NCBI RefSeq assembly: GCF_032490495.1
Contig: NZ_JAVYJB010000008.1
Coordinates: forward strand, 1 to 64,000
Origin: Pilosibacter fragilis
Lineage (GTDB): Bacteria > Bacillota > Clostridia > Lachnospirales > Lachnospiraceae
Direction of reading: 5' to 3'
Length of the DNA stretch: 64,000 bases
Part shown: positions 50,189-58,316 of the stretch, in pieces
How positions within the stretch are numbered: position 1 is the stretch's first letter
How the letters are laid out: each line of letters opens with the position of its first letter
Made by a program: the position numbers and the translations under genes
Notes under the pieces: model-generated
Database searches by the model: none
Told to the model about the DNA's origin: nothing
Seen by the model: the letters and a program-made list of their open reading frames with translations, nothing else

Positions 50189-50860
50189 TCACCCCTCCAA
50201 TCTATAACCCGCCTTAATAACGGTCTTGATGCATTCGGCATAGTCGCCAAGTTTTTCTCTCAATCGCTTAATATGGGTATCTACAGCCCGAGATTCGCCC
50301 TCGTAGTCGTAACCCCAGCACTTAACCAGAAGTTGCTCACGGCTCATGACAAGGTTTTTATTCTGCATCAGGCAGCGAAGGAGAGCAAACTCCTTCGGCG
50401 TCAAAAAGACTTCCTTGCCTCCAGCATAAGCTCTGCCTGCAGTCAGCTCCAGAGTGATCCCGCTGACCTCCATCCGGTCACCGGCAAGGACACTGCGCTG
50501 ATTACGCTTGATGAGCGCCATAGTTTTTGCATAAAGGACAGACATGGTGAATGGCTTCGTCACATAATCATCTGCACCGAGTTCATAACCCAGCAGTTTG
50601 TCCTCCTCGTCGGAAAGGGCTGTGAGGAAAATGATAGGAACATCGTTTGTTCTGCGCACAGCACGGCAGACAGAAAGCCCATCAAGCTCCGGCATCATAA
50701 TGTCAAGCAAAACTGCGTCAAATTCATTTTCATCAATCAGCTCAAGCGCCTGTATTCCGTTGCTTGCTTCAACAGGCAGTTCTCCCTTGCTGCTGAAATA
50801 GTCACACAGGATTTCCAGCAACTTGGCCTCATCTTCTACAATCAAAATCTTACTGTTCAT
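50189..50860 (-). CDS. OmpR-family response regulator
   Basis: A 223-residue regulator partnered with the downstream kinase. Receiver domain with phospho-acceptor Asp in VLLDIMMPELDG and Lys in YVTKPF; C-terminal winged HTH (LTPKEFALLRCLMQNKNLV, then HIKRLREKLGDY). The start at 50860 (MNSKILIVEDE) has AAAGGAGG at suitable distance; the longer frame begins upstream of that site. Closest in layout to VanR/PhoP-type regulators, but no resistance genes accompany it. Confidence 0.9.
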   Translation of the reverse strand: MNSKILIVEDEAKLLEILCDYFSSKGELPVEASNGIQALELIDENEFDAVLLDIMMPELDGLSVCRAVRRTNDVPIIFLTALSDEEDKLLGYELGADDYVTKPFTMSVLYAKTMALIKRNQRSVLAGDRMEVSGITLELTAGRAYAGGKEVFLTPKEFALLRCLMQNKNLVMSREQLLVKCWGYDYEGESRAVDTHIKRLREKLGDYAECIKTVIKAGYRLEG

Positions 50861-50945
50861 AATACTTTTCCTCCTTTCGCCCTTACTGTACAACACCGAT
50901 TTGTATTCTCTGTGTCAAAAGAAATGATTTTTAATATTTATAAGC

Positions 50946-52118
50946 TTATTCAAACGCTACTGTAGTTTCCTTTGGCAGCTTCTCATTCTCGCAGCTCAAA
51001 AGGTAGGATATTACCTTGTTGGCAAAGCGGTTTGTTTTCATGGTATCCCAATCGGCAAGTCGGATAATCTCCGCTGTGCCGTTTTCAAAATCCAAGGAAA
51101 TCTCGCCCCATTCGCCGTCGCAGTCTGCCTGGTATTCGTAGATTGCGGCGGCAATTTTCTTTTTGCGCTTGGTTTTGGACTTCTGTTTCAGCCGGACAGC
51201 ATGGATTGCGCCCTCGGCAACCAATAATTCCGTCAGCCTGTCCACCGCTTTCCGGTAGGCTCGCTCTGCACCGCTGGCTGTGCTGCCCTCGAACATAACT
51301 GCAAGTTCCTCAAAGGTGGGACGACCTTTCCATGAGCCGACACGCCCACAGGTCATGCAGATTGCCAGCCGCTTTTCAAGCAAGGTCTGCTCCCGGTAGT
51401 TCAGTTTCTCAAAAGCCCGCTGCACCTTTTCTGCCTGTATGCCGTTCCAGAGAATGTCGGCATAGTTCCAAGTATCATCAAGGGCAACATCTTCGTCGGT
51501 TTCCTCGCCGTCCTCGTCTGTCACATAGAAAGGCTGCTGATTGCGGATGCCACGGACAACTTTCAGATATTCTTCCGCAAGGGCAAGATCACAGTTGTAC
51601 TTCTTGGCAAATTCGCTGACTGCATCCTTGCTGTTATGGTAGAGCCAAGCCATTGACCGCACCATTTTGTAATTGGTCAGGGAGGATACCGACCATTTTT
51701 CTTCTCCCATGCGAAAACGTAGCATAGCATCCCGAATGAATGGAAAAATGTATGTAGCATACTTCGCACCCTTGGCAGGATCATAGTCCATCAGCTTTTG
51801 GAGCATTTGCTCCCGGCAGGAGAGCTTTATATCTATAAATCGGTCTGTGTCGTACAGATCGCCGCCATCCACACCGAGAAAGTCTTTGATGCGCTTGTTA
51901 AGTTGCGGCTCGTAGTGGTGTAGGAAGAATGAGAAATATATCAGGTTCTTATCCTGCAAGGCAGACAGGATATATTCGTTCAGATTGCCCACCGCTGGAG
52001 GCTCCGGTTCCAGTTGGAAGATGCGCTCTGCCGCATAAGGAATGATGCCGTCACCGTGCGGATTGACAGCGTGTTTTGGTATGTATCCGGTCATGTCCCA
52101 TGAAAAATCACTCAGCAT
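50946..52118 (-). CDS. Sigma-70-like regulator of the mobile element
   Basis: A 390-residue protein that I read as a divergent sigma factor. The central part resembles sigma region 2 (FIDIKLSCREQMLQKLMDYDPAKGAKYATYIFPFIRDAMLRF), followed by a region-3/4-like segment (LNYREQTLLEKRLAICMTCG, then PTFEELAVMFEGSTASGAERAYRKAVDRL). The C-terminal basic linker and beta-rich tail are extra. GAAAGGAGG precedes the ATG. Similar proteins are common in Firmicute IMEs and may drive transfer genes. Order on the minus strand is DUF6076, HEPN-like, sigma-like, then the two-component pair. Confidence 0.6.
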   Translation of the reverse strand: MLSDFSWDMTGYIPKHAVNPHGDGIIPYAAERIFQLEPEPPAVGNLNEYILSALQDKNLIYFSFFLHHYEPQLNKRIKDFLGVDGGDLYDTDRFIDIKLSCREQMLQKLMDYDPAKGAKYATYIFPFIRDAMLRFRMGEEKWSVSSLTNYKMVRSMAWLYHNSKDAVSEFAKKYNCDLALAEEYLKVVRGIRNQQPFYVTDEDGEETDEDVALDDTWNYADILWNGIQAEKVQRAFEKLNYREQTLLEKRLAICMTCGRVGSWKGRPTFEELAVMFEGSTASGAERAYRKAVDRLTELLVAEGAIHAVRLKQKSKTKRKKKIAAAIYEYQADCDGEWGEISLDFENGTAEIIRLADWDTMKTNRFANKVISYLLSCENEKLPKETTVAFE

Positions 52119-52162
52119 AGCGCACCTCCTTTCGGTTCTTTCTCTATCAATATCGACAGTAA

Positions 52163-52795
52163 TTATGCATCGAACTTTTTGTTAGTAGTATTATTTTCGT
52201 CGTCCATCATATCGCTTAGCACGGCAAAAGCTTGGCTCAGCGGCACAGCCTTAGAAGTCCAGTTTTTCAAACTAAACAAGTTGGAAGATTCATCAAACAC
52301 ATCAAATTCGTCTGTCCCATCAGTGATTTTCTTCAAGTACAACATTTCTATCAAATACAAAGCTCCCAAGATATTTAGTACATTCTCCTGCTTTGCTTGC
52401 TTCAACTGCTCATAGCGGTTGTGCTTGACATCTGTAAATGCTCCCCACCATTGCAACGACTGTGCGGGCTGGGTAATATCCCAATTCATAAACGGTTGTA
52501 TTTCGATATCGTATTCCTGTACACTGATTTTTTGATTTTTTATATCCGGTGTGTTGGTCAAAATATACTGTGCATAGTCTGCAACCGTTTTTCGATCCGT
52601 TGTATTGAAACCGCAAAACTCTTTGAATACAGTATCCAACTCTGCCCCTATGGCTTGAATTAAGAGGGCATATCCGTTAGAAAATGCATCAAAATTGTCC
52701 TCATGTAGTTCTACAAACTCTATTGATTCAACAAAACGCTTTTCGAGCATTAAGTAGTATTTCCAATGATTCTGACTAAGTTCTTTTCTATTCAC
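52163..52795 (-). CDS. HEPN-like helical protein, unknown function
   Basis: A 210-residue, all-helical protein. The segment QSLQWWGAFTDVKHNRYEQL followed by AKQENVLNILGALYLIEML resembles HEPN-domain proteins, in which a polar R/N-x-H-type motif and such WW..KH..R patterns are seen. Some HEPN proteins are RNases in toxin-antitoxin or abortive-infection systems, but the RxxxxH catalytic motif is not clear here. A GTG start at 52795 (AAAGGGA five bases upstream) overlaps the end of the DUF6076 gene, so they are coupled. A defensive role is possible but unproven. Confidence 0.5.
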   Translation of the reverse strand: MNRKELSQNHWKYYLMLEKRFVESIEFVELHEDNFDAFSNGYALLIQAIGAELDTVFKEFCGFNTTDRKTVADYAQYILTNTPDIKNQKISVQEYDIEIQPFMNWDITQPAQSLQWWGAFTDVKHNRYEQLKQAKQENVLNILGALYLIEMLYLKKITDGTDEFDVFDESSNLFSLKNWTSKAVPLSQAFAVLSDMMDDENNTTNKKFDA

Positions 52796-53915
52796 GTTTG
52801 TCCCTTTCTTTGTATATTTTTGCACTTGCTTCCTTTTTCAAAGCCGCCTGGTCCATTTCTTTTTCATAAGCTCCCTTGGCATAGGCTACATTGCTCAATG
52901 CCCGGAGCATCTTATCTTTTGCCAGCTTTTTCATAACCTCTGCAAGATCAGCGTCCAGAGTACCACGCTTCACATAGCGGTTTATGGTGTTCAGCCGTTT
53001 CTCATAAATCTGTTTCACCGGATGATCGTCCGCAAGCTCCCGTTGTTCTCTGCCTTTCAGGTTGCCGATCTGCCGACAGGTGCGGTGCAGCTTGTCCCCC
53101 GGTGCATAGCCGCCACAGTATTTGGTGTGCCGTGCGTTGGTGGTCAGAAACCACTTGCCGCAGATTTTGCATTTCTTCGGTGCATGACCAACACACAGGC
53201 CCTCAAAGAGATCAGACCGGAACATCCCTACAAAGGATACATAGTGCATCCGCTTGACCAGCTTCGCAACTTTTTCGCCGGGACGGATGACGGATACATA
53301 CTGAACGGAATTGTTCAGGGTAGACATCCAGGCATTGCCTTCCGTGATGGAAAACTCCGGCGGGAAATAGCTGCCGAACATTTTTGCAAAACCCTCTGCG
53401 GTGCGGTCTGCTTCGTTGCCGTCTGTTTTTTCTGCAAAATCAAGCATGGCCGTTTGGTATTCCCCAAGGGAGTATGCCAGATGCCCGAAAACTGCGGTAT
53501 AGCGTTGGAGCATCATCGCATCGGTAAAGTTCTGGATTTCTTCAAACTGCAAAGAATTGGTTGCGGCTTTTATGGCAAACTCCACATATTTCAGCGCATT
53601 GTCCACAGTAAAGACTTTTTCAATCCGTTTTCTGTGCTTTGGTATATCCATATAGGAGAACGGCGGAGTTTCGCTGAGAATATCCAACATCGCCAGAGTA
53701 GCTTCCCTTGCAATGGGACAGAGTGCAGAAGCATCCTGTCCGGCGTTTAATGTTCCGAGCAGCAGATTGATGTTCTCGCATTGCTCGTTCATCCTTGAAA
53801 TGGTATCCGCAGGGACATTCAGCGCATCACAGGCAAGCGTGCCGACAGGAAGTGTTTTTCCCTCATATATAACCGTATCCTGCCAAAAATCCAATGTCAT
53901 CAGTTCTTGGTTCAT
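52788..53915 (-). CDS. DUF6076 family protein
   Basis: A 375-residue protein, assigned to DUF6076 from memory of the family, which is found in Firmicute integrative elements. A long helical N-terminal part is followed by a zinc-ribbon-like motif (CKICGKWFLTTNARHTKYC, about 248-266; a further Cys in HRTCRQIGN) and a basic helical tail. This layout suggests nucleic-acid binding. CAGGAGGGG precedes the ATG. First gene of the minus-strand unit, with the promoter presumably in the 53916-54120 spacer. Confidence 0.65.
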   Translation of the reverse strand: MNQELMTLDFWQDTVIYEGKTLPVGTLACDALNVPADTISRMNEQCENINLLLGTLNAGQDASALCPIAREATLAMLDILSETPPFSYMDIPKHRKRIEKVFTVDNALKYVEFAIKAATNSLQFEEIQNFTDAMMLQRYTAVFGHLAYSLGEYQTAMLDFAEKTDGNEADRTAEGFAKMFGSYFPPEFSITEGNAWMSTLNNSVQYVSVIRPGEKVAKLVKRMHYVSFVGMFRSDLFEGLCVGHAPKKCKICGKWFLTTNARHTKYCGGYAPGDKLHRTCRQIGNLKGREQRELADDHPVKQIYEKRLNTINRYVKRGTLDADLAEVMKKLAKDKMLRALSNVAYAKGAYEKEMDQAALKKEASAKIYKERDKRE

Positions 53916-54138
53916 GCTTGCCCCTCCTGTCCTGTTTTTCTACTTTCTTGATTGTATCATGCAAATGTAAAGAAATCCATATTCTCTGAAAAGTTGTCCT
54001 GTTTTTTGAAACGGGGTTGTCCTCCGATTAGCCTGTTTTTTGAAAAATCCGTCATAACCATAATAGAAGGAGCGAAGCACCTGCCAATCACGGCGGCTGC
54101 TTCGTGCTTTCCAGAATATTATGAACGGAGGGTTTTCT

Positions 54139-54759
54139 ATGACAATCTATGAAACCATCAAGGCGGCAATCAGCGTCAAGCAAGCCGCCGAACACTACGG
54201 GCTGAAAGTGAGCCACAACGGCATGGCTTGCTGCCCGTTCCACAACGACAGGCATCCGAGCTTGAAGCTGAATGAGGACTATTTTTTCTGCTTCGGCTGC
54301 GGAGCCAAAGGGGATGTGATCGACCTTGTGGCAAGGCTGTTCAATCTGAGCAGTTATGAAGCAGCGCAAAAGCTGGCTTTGGACTTCGGGCTTGACCCGA
54401 AACCGCCCACTGCCGCAGCTATGGTCAAGCCGAAGCGTCCCTATATCCGTCAGTTCCGGGAGGATGAAATGCTGTGCTTCCGGGTGCTGACGGATTATTT
54501 GCATCTGTTGGAAGATTGGAAAGTGCGCTATGCTCCCAAGACACCGGAAGATGCTCTGGATGACCGTTTTGTGGAAGCCTGCCAGATGCACTGCCATATC
54601 GAATATATGGCAGATGTGCTGACGGTGGGTGATCTGGAAGAACGGGTGGCATTGGTGGACAAGCTGATGCAGGACGGCAAAATTGCTTTTCTGCAAGAGT
54701 ATACCGCACGAAAGAAAAAGGAGGTGGCGCACCATGGCGAAGAACCGGAAAACGCCTGA
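54139..54759 (+). CDS. CHC2 zinc-finger primase-like protein
   Basis: A 206-residue protein with a DnaG-type CHC2 zinc finger: CCPFHNDRHPSLKL (Cys32, His35) and FFCFGCGAKGDVIDLV (Cys51, Cys54). No TOPRIM polymerase domain follows, only a helical tail, so it is the DNA-reading part of a primase split from the catalytic part. The start at 54139 has GGAGGG seven bases upstream. It overlaps the next gene (P4/D5-type helicase) by 26 bases; together they form the element's replication module. Confidence 0.8.
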   Translation: MTIYETIKAAISVKQAAEHYGLKVSHNGMACCPFHNDRHPSLKLNEDYFFCFGCGAKGDVIDLVARLFNLSSYEAAQKLALDFGLDPKPPTAAAMVKPKRPYIRQFREDEMLCFRVLTDYLHLLEDWKVRYAPKTPEDALDDRFVEACQMHCHIEYMADVLTVGDLEERVALVDKLMQDGKIAFLQEYTARKKKEVAHHGEEPENA

Positions 54760-56125
54760 TATGAACTTGCCCATGTGGTTTGACGGGCAGAACATCAACG
54801 AAGCTCTGTTTTGTGAAGAATTTCTGCAAGAGCGCAGGATCATCTTCGCAAACGGAGCTTTTTTCACGCCCGATGGTCGAGTGACGGACGATCTTCCTCT
54901 GCGTGGGGAGATTTACGACAAGCTGAAATTCTGTGCCGTAAACAATATCCCCCGGAAGATCACCAACATTCTGGAAGTGCTGAAACTGGAAGCGCAAGTG
55001 CCGGACTTTCCACCGGAGCAGGATCGGATTCATTTGTCCAACGGTACGCTGCTATTGAACGGCACATTTACCGAGGGCAGACCGGCTATCGTGCGGAGCC
55101 GTTTGCCGGTTGCTTACAATCCCGATGCTACTGCGCCGGTGATCTGGCTGAACTTTCTGGATGGGTTGCTTTACGCCGAGGACATTCCAACTTTGCAGGA
55201 GTTTATCGGCTATTGCCTGATTCCCTCCAACAAGGGGCAGCGCATGATGGTGATTAAAGGCAACGGCGGCGAGGGTAAATCTCAAATCGGTGCGGTACTG
55301 TCTACCATCTTCGGCACGAATATGAAAGACGGCAGCATCGGCAAGATTTCTGAAAACCGCTTCGCCCGTGCCGATTTGGAACACATTCTCCTGTGCGTGG
55401 ATGATGATATGCGGATGGAAGTTCTGCGCCAGACCAACTATGTAAAATCCATTGTCACCGCACAGGGCAAGATGGATTTGGAACGCAAAGGCAAGCAGAG
55501 TTATCAGGGTTGGATGTTCGCCCGATTGCTGGCATTCAGCAACGGTGATCTGCAAGCCTTGTATGACCGCAGTGACGGATTTTATCGCAGACAGCTTGTG
55601 CTGACCACCAAGGAAAAGCCAGTGGACAGAGCTGACGATCCCGACCTTGCGGAGAAGATGAAAGTCGAATCCGAGGGTATCTTCCTGTGGGCATTTGAAG
55701 GCTTACAGCGGCTTGTTGCCAACAACTTTAAGTTTACGGAGAGTGAGCGTATCCGGGAAAACCGGGAAGCGGTCAAGCGTGACAACAACAATATCTTTGA
55801 TTTCATGGATTCCGAGGGATACATCCAGCGTAAAGCGGATGCGTCCATCAGTTCCAAGGATTTCTATGAAATCTACCGGATGTGGTGCGAAGAAAATTCC
55901 CTTGCACCGCTGAAAGCTCGCAGCTTCAGCGACGCCATGATTGCCAATGCCGGGAGATTCAATCTGGAACATTGCAACAATATCACCAACTCTGCCGGAC
56001 GGCGGGTTTGGGGATTCATGGGAGTGGAAGCCATTGCACGACCTCATATAAATGGGTTTTACGGAGATTCGCCGTGTACGTACGTACCGGAGGACATTCC
56101 GGAGGAATGGCGGCAGGTCGAGTAA
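54734..56125 (+). CDS. P4/D5-type primase-helicase (DUF5906-like)
   Basis: A 463-residue SF3-type ATPase/primase C-terminal protein of phages and plasmids. Walker A GNGGEGKS (about 176-183), Walker B-like HILLCVDDDMRME, then SF3 motif C region AFSNGDLQALYDRSDGFYRR, and a C-terminal winged-helix part. The start at 54734 (MAKNRK) has AAGGAGG and follows the CHC2 gene in an overlapping frame. Role: replication initiation of the excised element. It does not carry its own polymerase active site in the visible part. Confidence 0.8.
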   Translation: MAKNRKTPDMNLPMWFDGQNINEALFCEEFLQERRIIFANGAFFTPDGRVTDDLPLRGEIYDKLKFCAVNNIPRKITNILEVLKLEAQVPDFPPEQDRIHLSNGTLLLNGTFTEGRPAIVRSRLPVAYNPDATAPVIWLNFLDGLLYAEDIPTLQEFIGYCLIPSNKGQRMMVIKGNGGEGKSQIGAVLSTIFGTNMKDGSIGKISENRFARADLEHILLCVDDDMRMEVLRQTNYVKSIVTAQGKMDLERKGKQSYQGWMFARLLAFSNGDLQALYDRSDGFYRRQLVLTTKEKPVDRADDPDLAEKMKVESEGIFLWAFEGLQRLVANNFKFTESERIRENREAVKRDNNNIFDFMDSEGYIQRKADASISSKDFYEIYRMWCEENSLAPLKARSFSDAMIANAGRFNLEHCNNITNSAGRRVWGFMGVEAIARPHINGFYGDSPCTYVPEDIPEEWRQVE

Positions 56126-56416
56126 ATCCCATTGCTGGTACGTATGTACGCAGCAAAAGAGCGTGAAACGCTCGTTATAGAAACAGCACACATCCTCTCG
56201 TTCGGGCTGTTTCTATGTCCACAGGCTTTTGAAAAAGTGTCTGTGGACATCGGCTGCAAGAGGAAGTTGACACAGAACAGCTTCATGCAGACGGGGCTGA
56301 CCATGGGAAAAGGCGCAGACATTTTCGCCTTGGTCAGCAGAGGTCACCGCAGTGACCGCATTCCCCCTCGGGAGAGCCCTCGGAGAGCCCACGGCACTTT
56401 GCAGCCAGTATGGATG

Positions 56417-56444
56417 AAAGTGTCATAGTGGGTTATTACACTTT
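56417..56444 (+). other. Origin of transfer (MobV-type oriT)
   Basis: Inverted repeat AAAGTGT (56417-56423) and ACACTTT (56438-56444) around CATAGTGGGTTATT. It strongly resembles the pMV158 oriT (TAGTGTG/TTA within an AAAGTA hairpin), and the relaxase downstream is MobV. The nick is expected between G56432 and T56433. The remainder of the 56126-56506 spacer holds further short hairpins (AGAGCGTGAAACGCTC near 56158) but no gene. Confidence 0.75.
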
Positions 56445-56506
56445 GAAAAAGTGCCTCTCCGTAGCTCCCCACTGTCTGCAAATCTCAAAGAAAGGACAAA
56501 AATCCA

Positions 56507-57796
56507 ATGGCAAGAAATGATGGAATAGACCGTACCATAGCCAGAAATCAGGACTTGAAAACGCCTGCGGATGTGGCGAAGGTACAGGAACACAATGAGC
56601 GTGAAAAGGACAGCTACAGCAATCAGGACATCGTGCCGGAGCGCACTTCTCTGAACGTTCATTTCAAAGCCCCCACGGATGATTATGTGAAAATGTTTGA
56701 GCAGATGGAGCATGATAATGTGATCTCCACAAGAGGTCTGAAACCGGATGCTGTGAAATACGGCGAGTTGGTGTTTGATGTGAACTCCGCCTATTTCTAC
56801 AACCACGGCGGCTATGAATTTGCGAAACAGTTTTATACCGATGCCTATAAAGCCGCTGTGGAGATCGTGGGTGGTGAGCAGTATATCCTCTCCGCTGTGA
56901 TGCACGCCGATGAGCGCAACCGGGCAATGTCCGAAGCTCTTGGCGAGGATGTGTACCACTATCACCTTCATGTGGTTTATATCCCGGTGGTGGAAAAGCA
57001 GATTCTTTGGTCGAAGCGGTGTAAGGATGAAGCACTCCGGGGAACGGTAAAGGAAACAATTACACAGGTCAGCCGAAGTAAGAAATGGGACTCCAAGCCG
57101 TTGCTTGATGAAAACGGAAATCCCATGCTCAATGCAAACGGAAAAAAGATTTTGAAGTCGTCCTACAGTGTGTTGCAGGATGACTTTTTTCATTTCATGC
57201 GAGCTGCCGGATATACCGATGTGAAGCGTGGAGAGCGTGGAAGCACCGAGGAACATCTGACGGTGACACAGTTCAAGGTGCAGGCAGAACAGCAGCGTTT
57301 GGAAGCTGTGACCGGACAGGTGGCACAGGCGGAGCAGAGTTTGGAGAATGCCAAAGCTGCCACGGAGAAACAGAAAAGGAAACTGGAAGCGCTGCAAAAG
57401 GAAACCAAGACGGCAAAGACTCTTGCACTGACGGTGCAGGATATTGAAGCGATGGGCAAAAAGGCCACATTCGGAAACAATATCACTCTGACACCGGATG
57501 AATGCCGCACACTCAAAGATTATGCTGTCAGTAGCTTTGCGGAAAAGGCAGAGAAGATCAAGTACAAGCAGAAATTCGAGCAAGCGGAGAAAAGTGCAAA
57601 AACATGGAAGCAGCGGTACGATGCGTTGCATGAACAATATCAAGAGCTGAAAAAGAAAGCCCAGCCCTTCTTGGATGCACTGGAAATCGCATCCGAAAGG
57701 GTTCGGGCTTTTCTTGATGTTGTCCTCAGCAGAGGAAAGGAAACACAGGAACACAAAGCACCTGCCCGGAAGCGTGGGCAGGATATGGAACTTTGA
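56507..57796 (+). CDS. MobV-family relaxase
   Basis: A 429-residue plasmid recombination (Pre/Mob) relaxase that nicks oriT and pilots the single strand for transfer by a helper conjugative system. N-terminal region NQDIVPERTSLNVHF with conserved Asn/Arg, the metal-binding histidine motif HYHLHVVYIPVV (about 151-162), then a Glu nearby (MHADER). The C-terminal half is a long coiled coil (about 255-400). CAAAGAAAGGAC precedes the ATG. The oriT lies about 60 bases upstream. No type IV secretion genes are present, so the element is mobilizable rather than self-transmissible. Confidence 0.9.
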   Translation: MARNDGIDRTIARNQDLKTPADVAKVQEHNEREKDSYSNQDIVPERTSLNVHFKAPTDDYVKMFEQMEHDNVISTRGLKPDAVKYGELVFDVNSAYFYNHGGYEFAKQFYTDAYKAAVEIVGGEQYILSAVMHADERNRAMSEALGEDVYHYHLHVVYIPVVEKQILWSKRCKDEALRGTVKETITQVSRSKKWDSKPLLDENGNPMLNANGKKILKSSYSVLQDDFFHFMRAAGYTDVKRGERGSTEEHLTVTQFKVQAEQQRLEAVTGQVAQAEQSLENAKAATEKQKRKLEALQKETKTAKTLALTVQDIEAMGKKATFGNNITLTPDECRTLKDYAVSSFAEKAEKIKYKQKFEQAEKSAKTWKQRYDALHEQYQELKKKAQPFLDALEIASERVRAFLDVVLSRGKETQEHKAPARKRGQDMEL

Positions 57797-57811
57797 CGGA
57801 GGAATTGCCTA

Positions 57812-57997
57812 TTGAAGAAATATTATGAGGAAGCGAAATATAATGCGGCATTTGACCGCTGTGTGGATGTTATGAGCCAGATGCTCCAGAAATATGGACA
57901 TCAGGTTTTGGATAAATTGGAACAGGACGCTTCGCAGGAAGTGGAGCATTCCGAGGAAAGTAATCAAGCGCAGCCTTTGACGGATAAGGCTGCGTAA
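57812..57997 (+). CDS. Small element protein of unknown function
   Basis: A 61-residue helical protein (MSQMLQKYGHQVLDKLEQ core, acidic then QAQPLTDKAA tail) starting at TTG 57812, with GGAGG 11 bases upstream. It follows the relaxase by 15 bases. The gene end is embedded in a terminator stem. No recognised domain; possibly a relaxase accessory. Confidence 0.5.
   Translation: MKKYYEEAKYNAAFDRCVDVMSQMLQKYGHQVLDKLEQDASQEVEHSEESNQAQPLTDKAA
57969..57994 (+). terminator. Terminator overlapping the small gene's end
   Basis: A perfect 9-bp stem CGCAGCCTT/AAGGCTGCG with an 8-base loop, followed by TAAAAATTT. It has a weak T tract. Confidence 0.55.
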
Positions 57998-58009
57998 AAA
58001 TTTACAATT

Positions 58010-58060
58010 TACACGTTGCGTACTTGTTGCGGATATGCTATAATATGTACGCAACGTGTA
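58010..58060 (+). promoter_or_regulatory. Palindromic promoter-operator of the HTH-recombinase unit
   Basis: Perfect 14-bp arms TACACGTTGCGTAC (58010-58023) and GTACGCAACGTGTA (58047-58060). The -35 TTGCGT (58016-58021) is inside the left arm, the spacer is 17, and the -10 TATAAT (58039-58044) abuts the right arm. A dimer bound to both arms would cover the promoter, so autoregulation by the downstream HTH protein is likely. Confidence 0.75.
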
Positions 58061-58085
58061 TTTTTGCTTTTAGGGAGATAGGCAG

Positions 58086-58316
58086 ATGGATTGTAAAAAC
58101 AGAATTATAAAGTTGCGGGAAAGCACGGGATTAAACCGGAAGGACTTTTGCAAGTTGGTTCATATCCCATACCGGACGATGACCGAGTGGGAATTGGACA
58201 ACCGCCATGCACCGGATTATGTGCTGTGGCTTTTGGAGTATTATATCCGTAACGAAGGACTTGTGGTAAAAGAAATGAACGAAGGAGGTGGCGATTCTGA
58301 AAAAGAAACAACTTAA
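58086..58316 (+). CDS. HTH (XRE-like) regulator of the recombinase
   Basis: A 76-residue protein, nearly all helix-turn-helix: IIKLRESTGLNRKDFCKLV, then IPYRTMTEWELDNRHAPDYV, which carries the recognition helix. A C-terminal tail runs into the next gene, overlapping it by 29 bases. By position it could repress or time excision, or serve as the excision factor. It lies 25 bases after the palindromic promoter, a natural target for it. Confidence 0.75.
   Translation: MDCKNRIIKLRESTGLNRKDFCKLVHIPYRTMTEWELDNRHAPDYVLWLLEYYIRNEGLVVKEMNEGGGDSEKETT

Noticed and set aside
47961..50860. Vancomycin-type VanRS resistance system
   Set aside because: The regulator resembles VanR in layout, but there are no ligase, dehydrogenase or dipeptidase genes, and the sensor domain is different and much larger.
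56423..57754. Minus-strand frame opposite the relaxase
   Set aside because: Cys/Phe/Leu-rich antisense of a clear MobV gene with its motifs on the plus strand.
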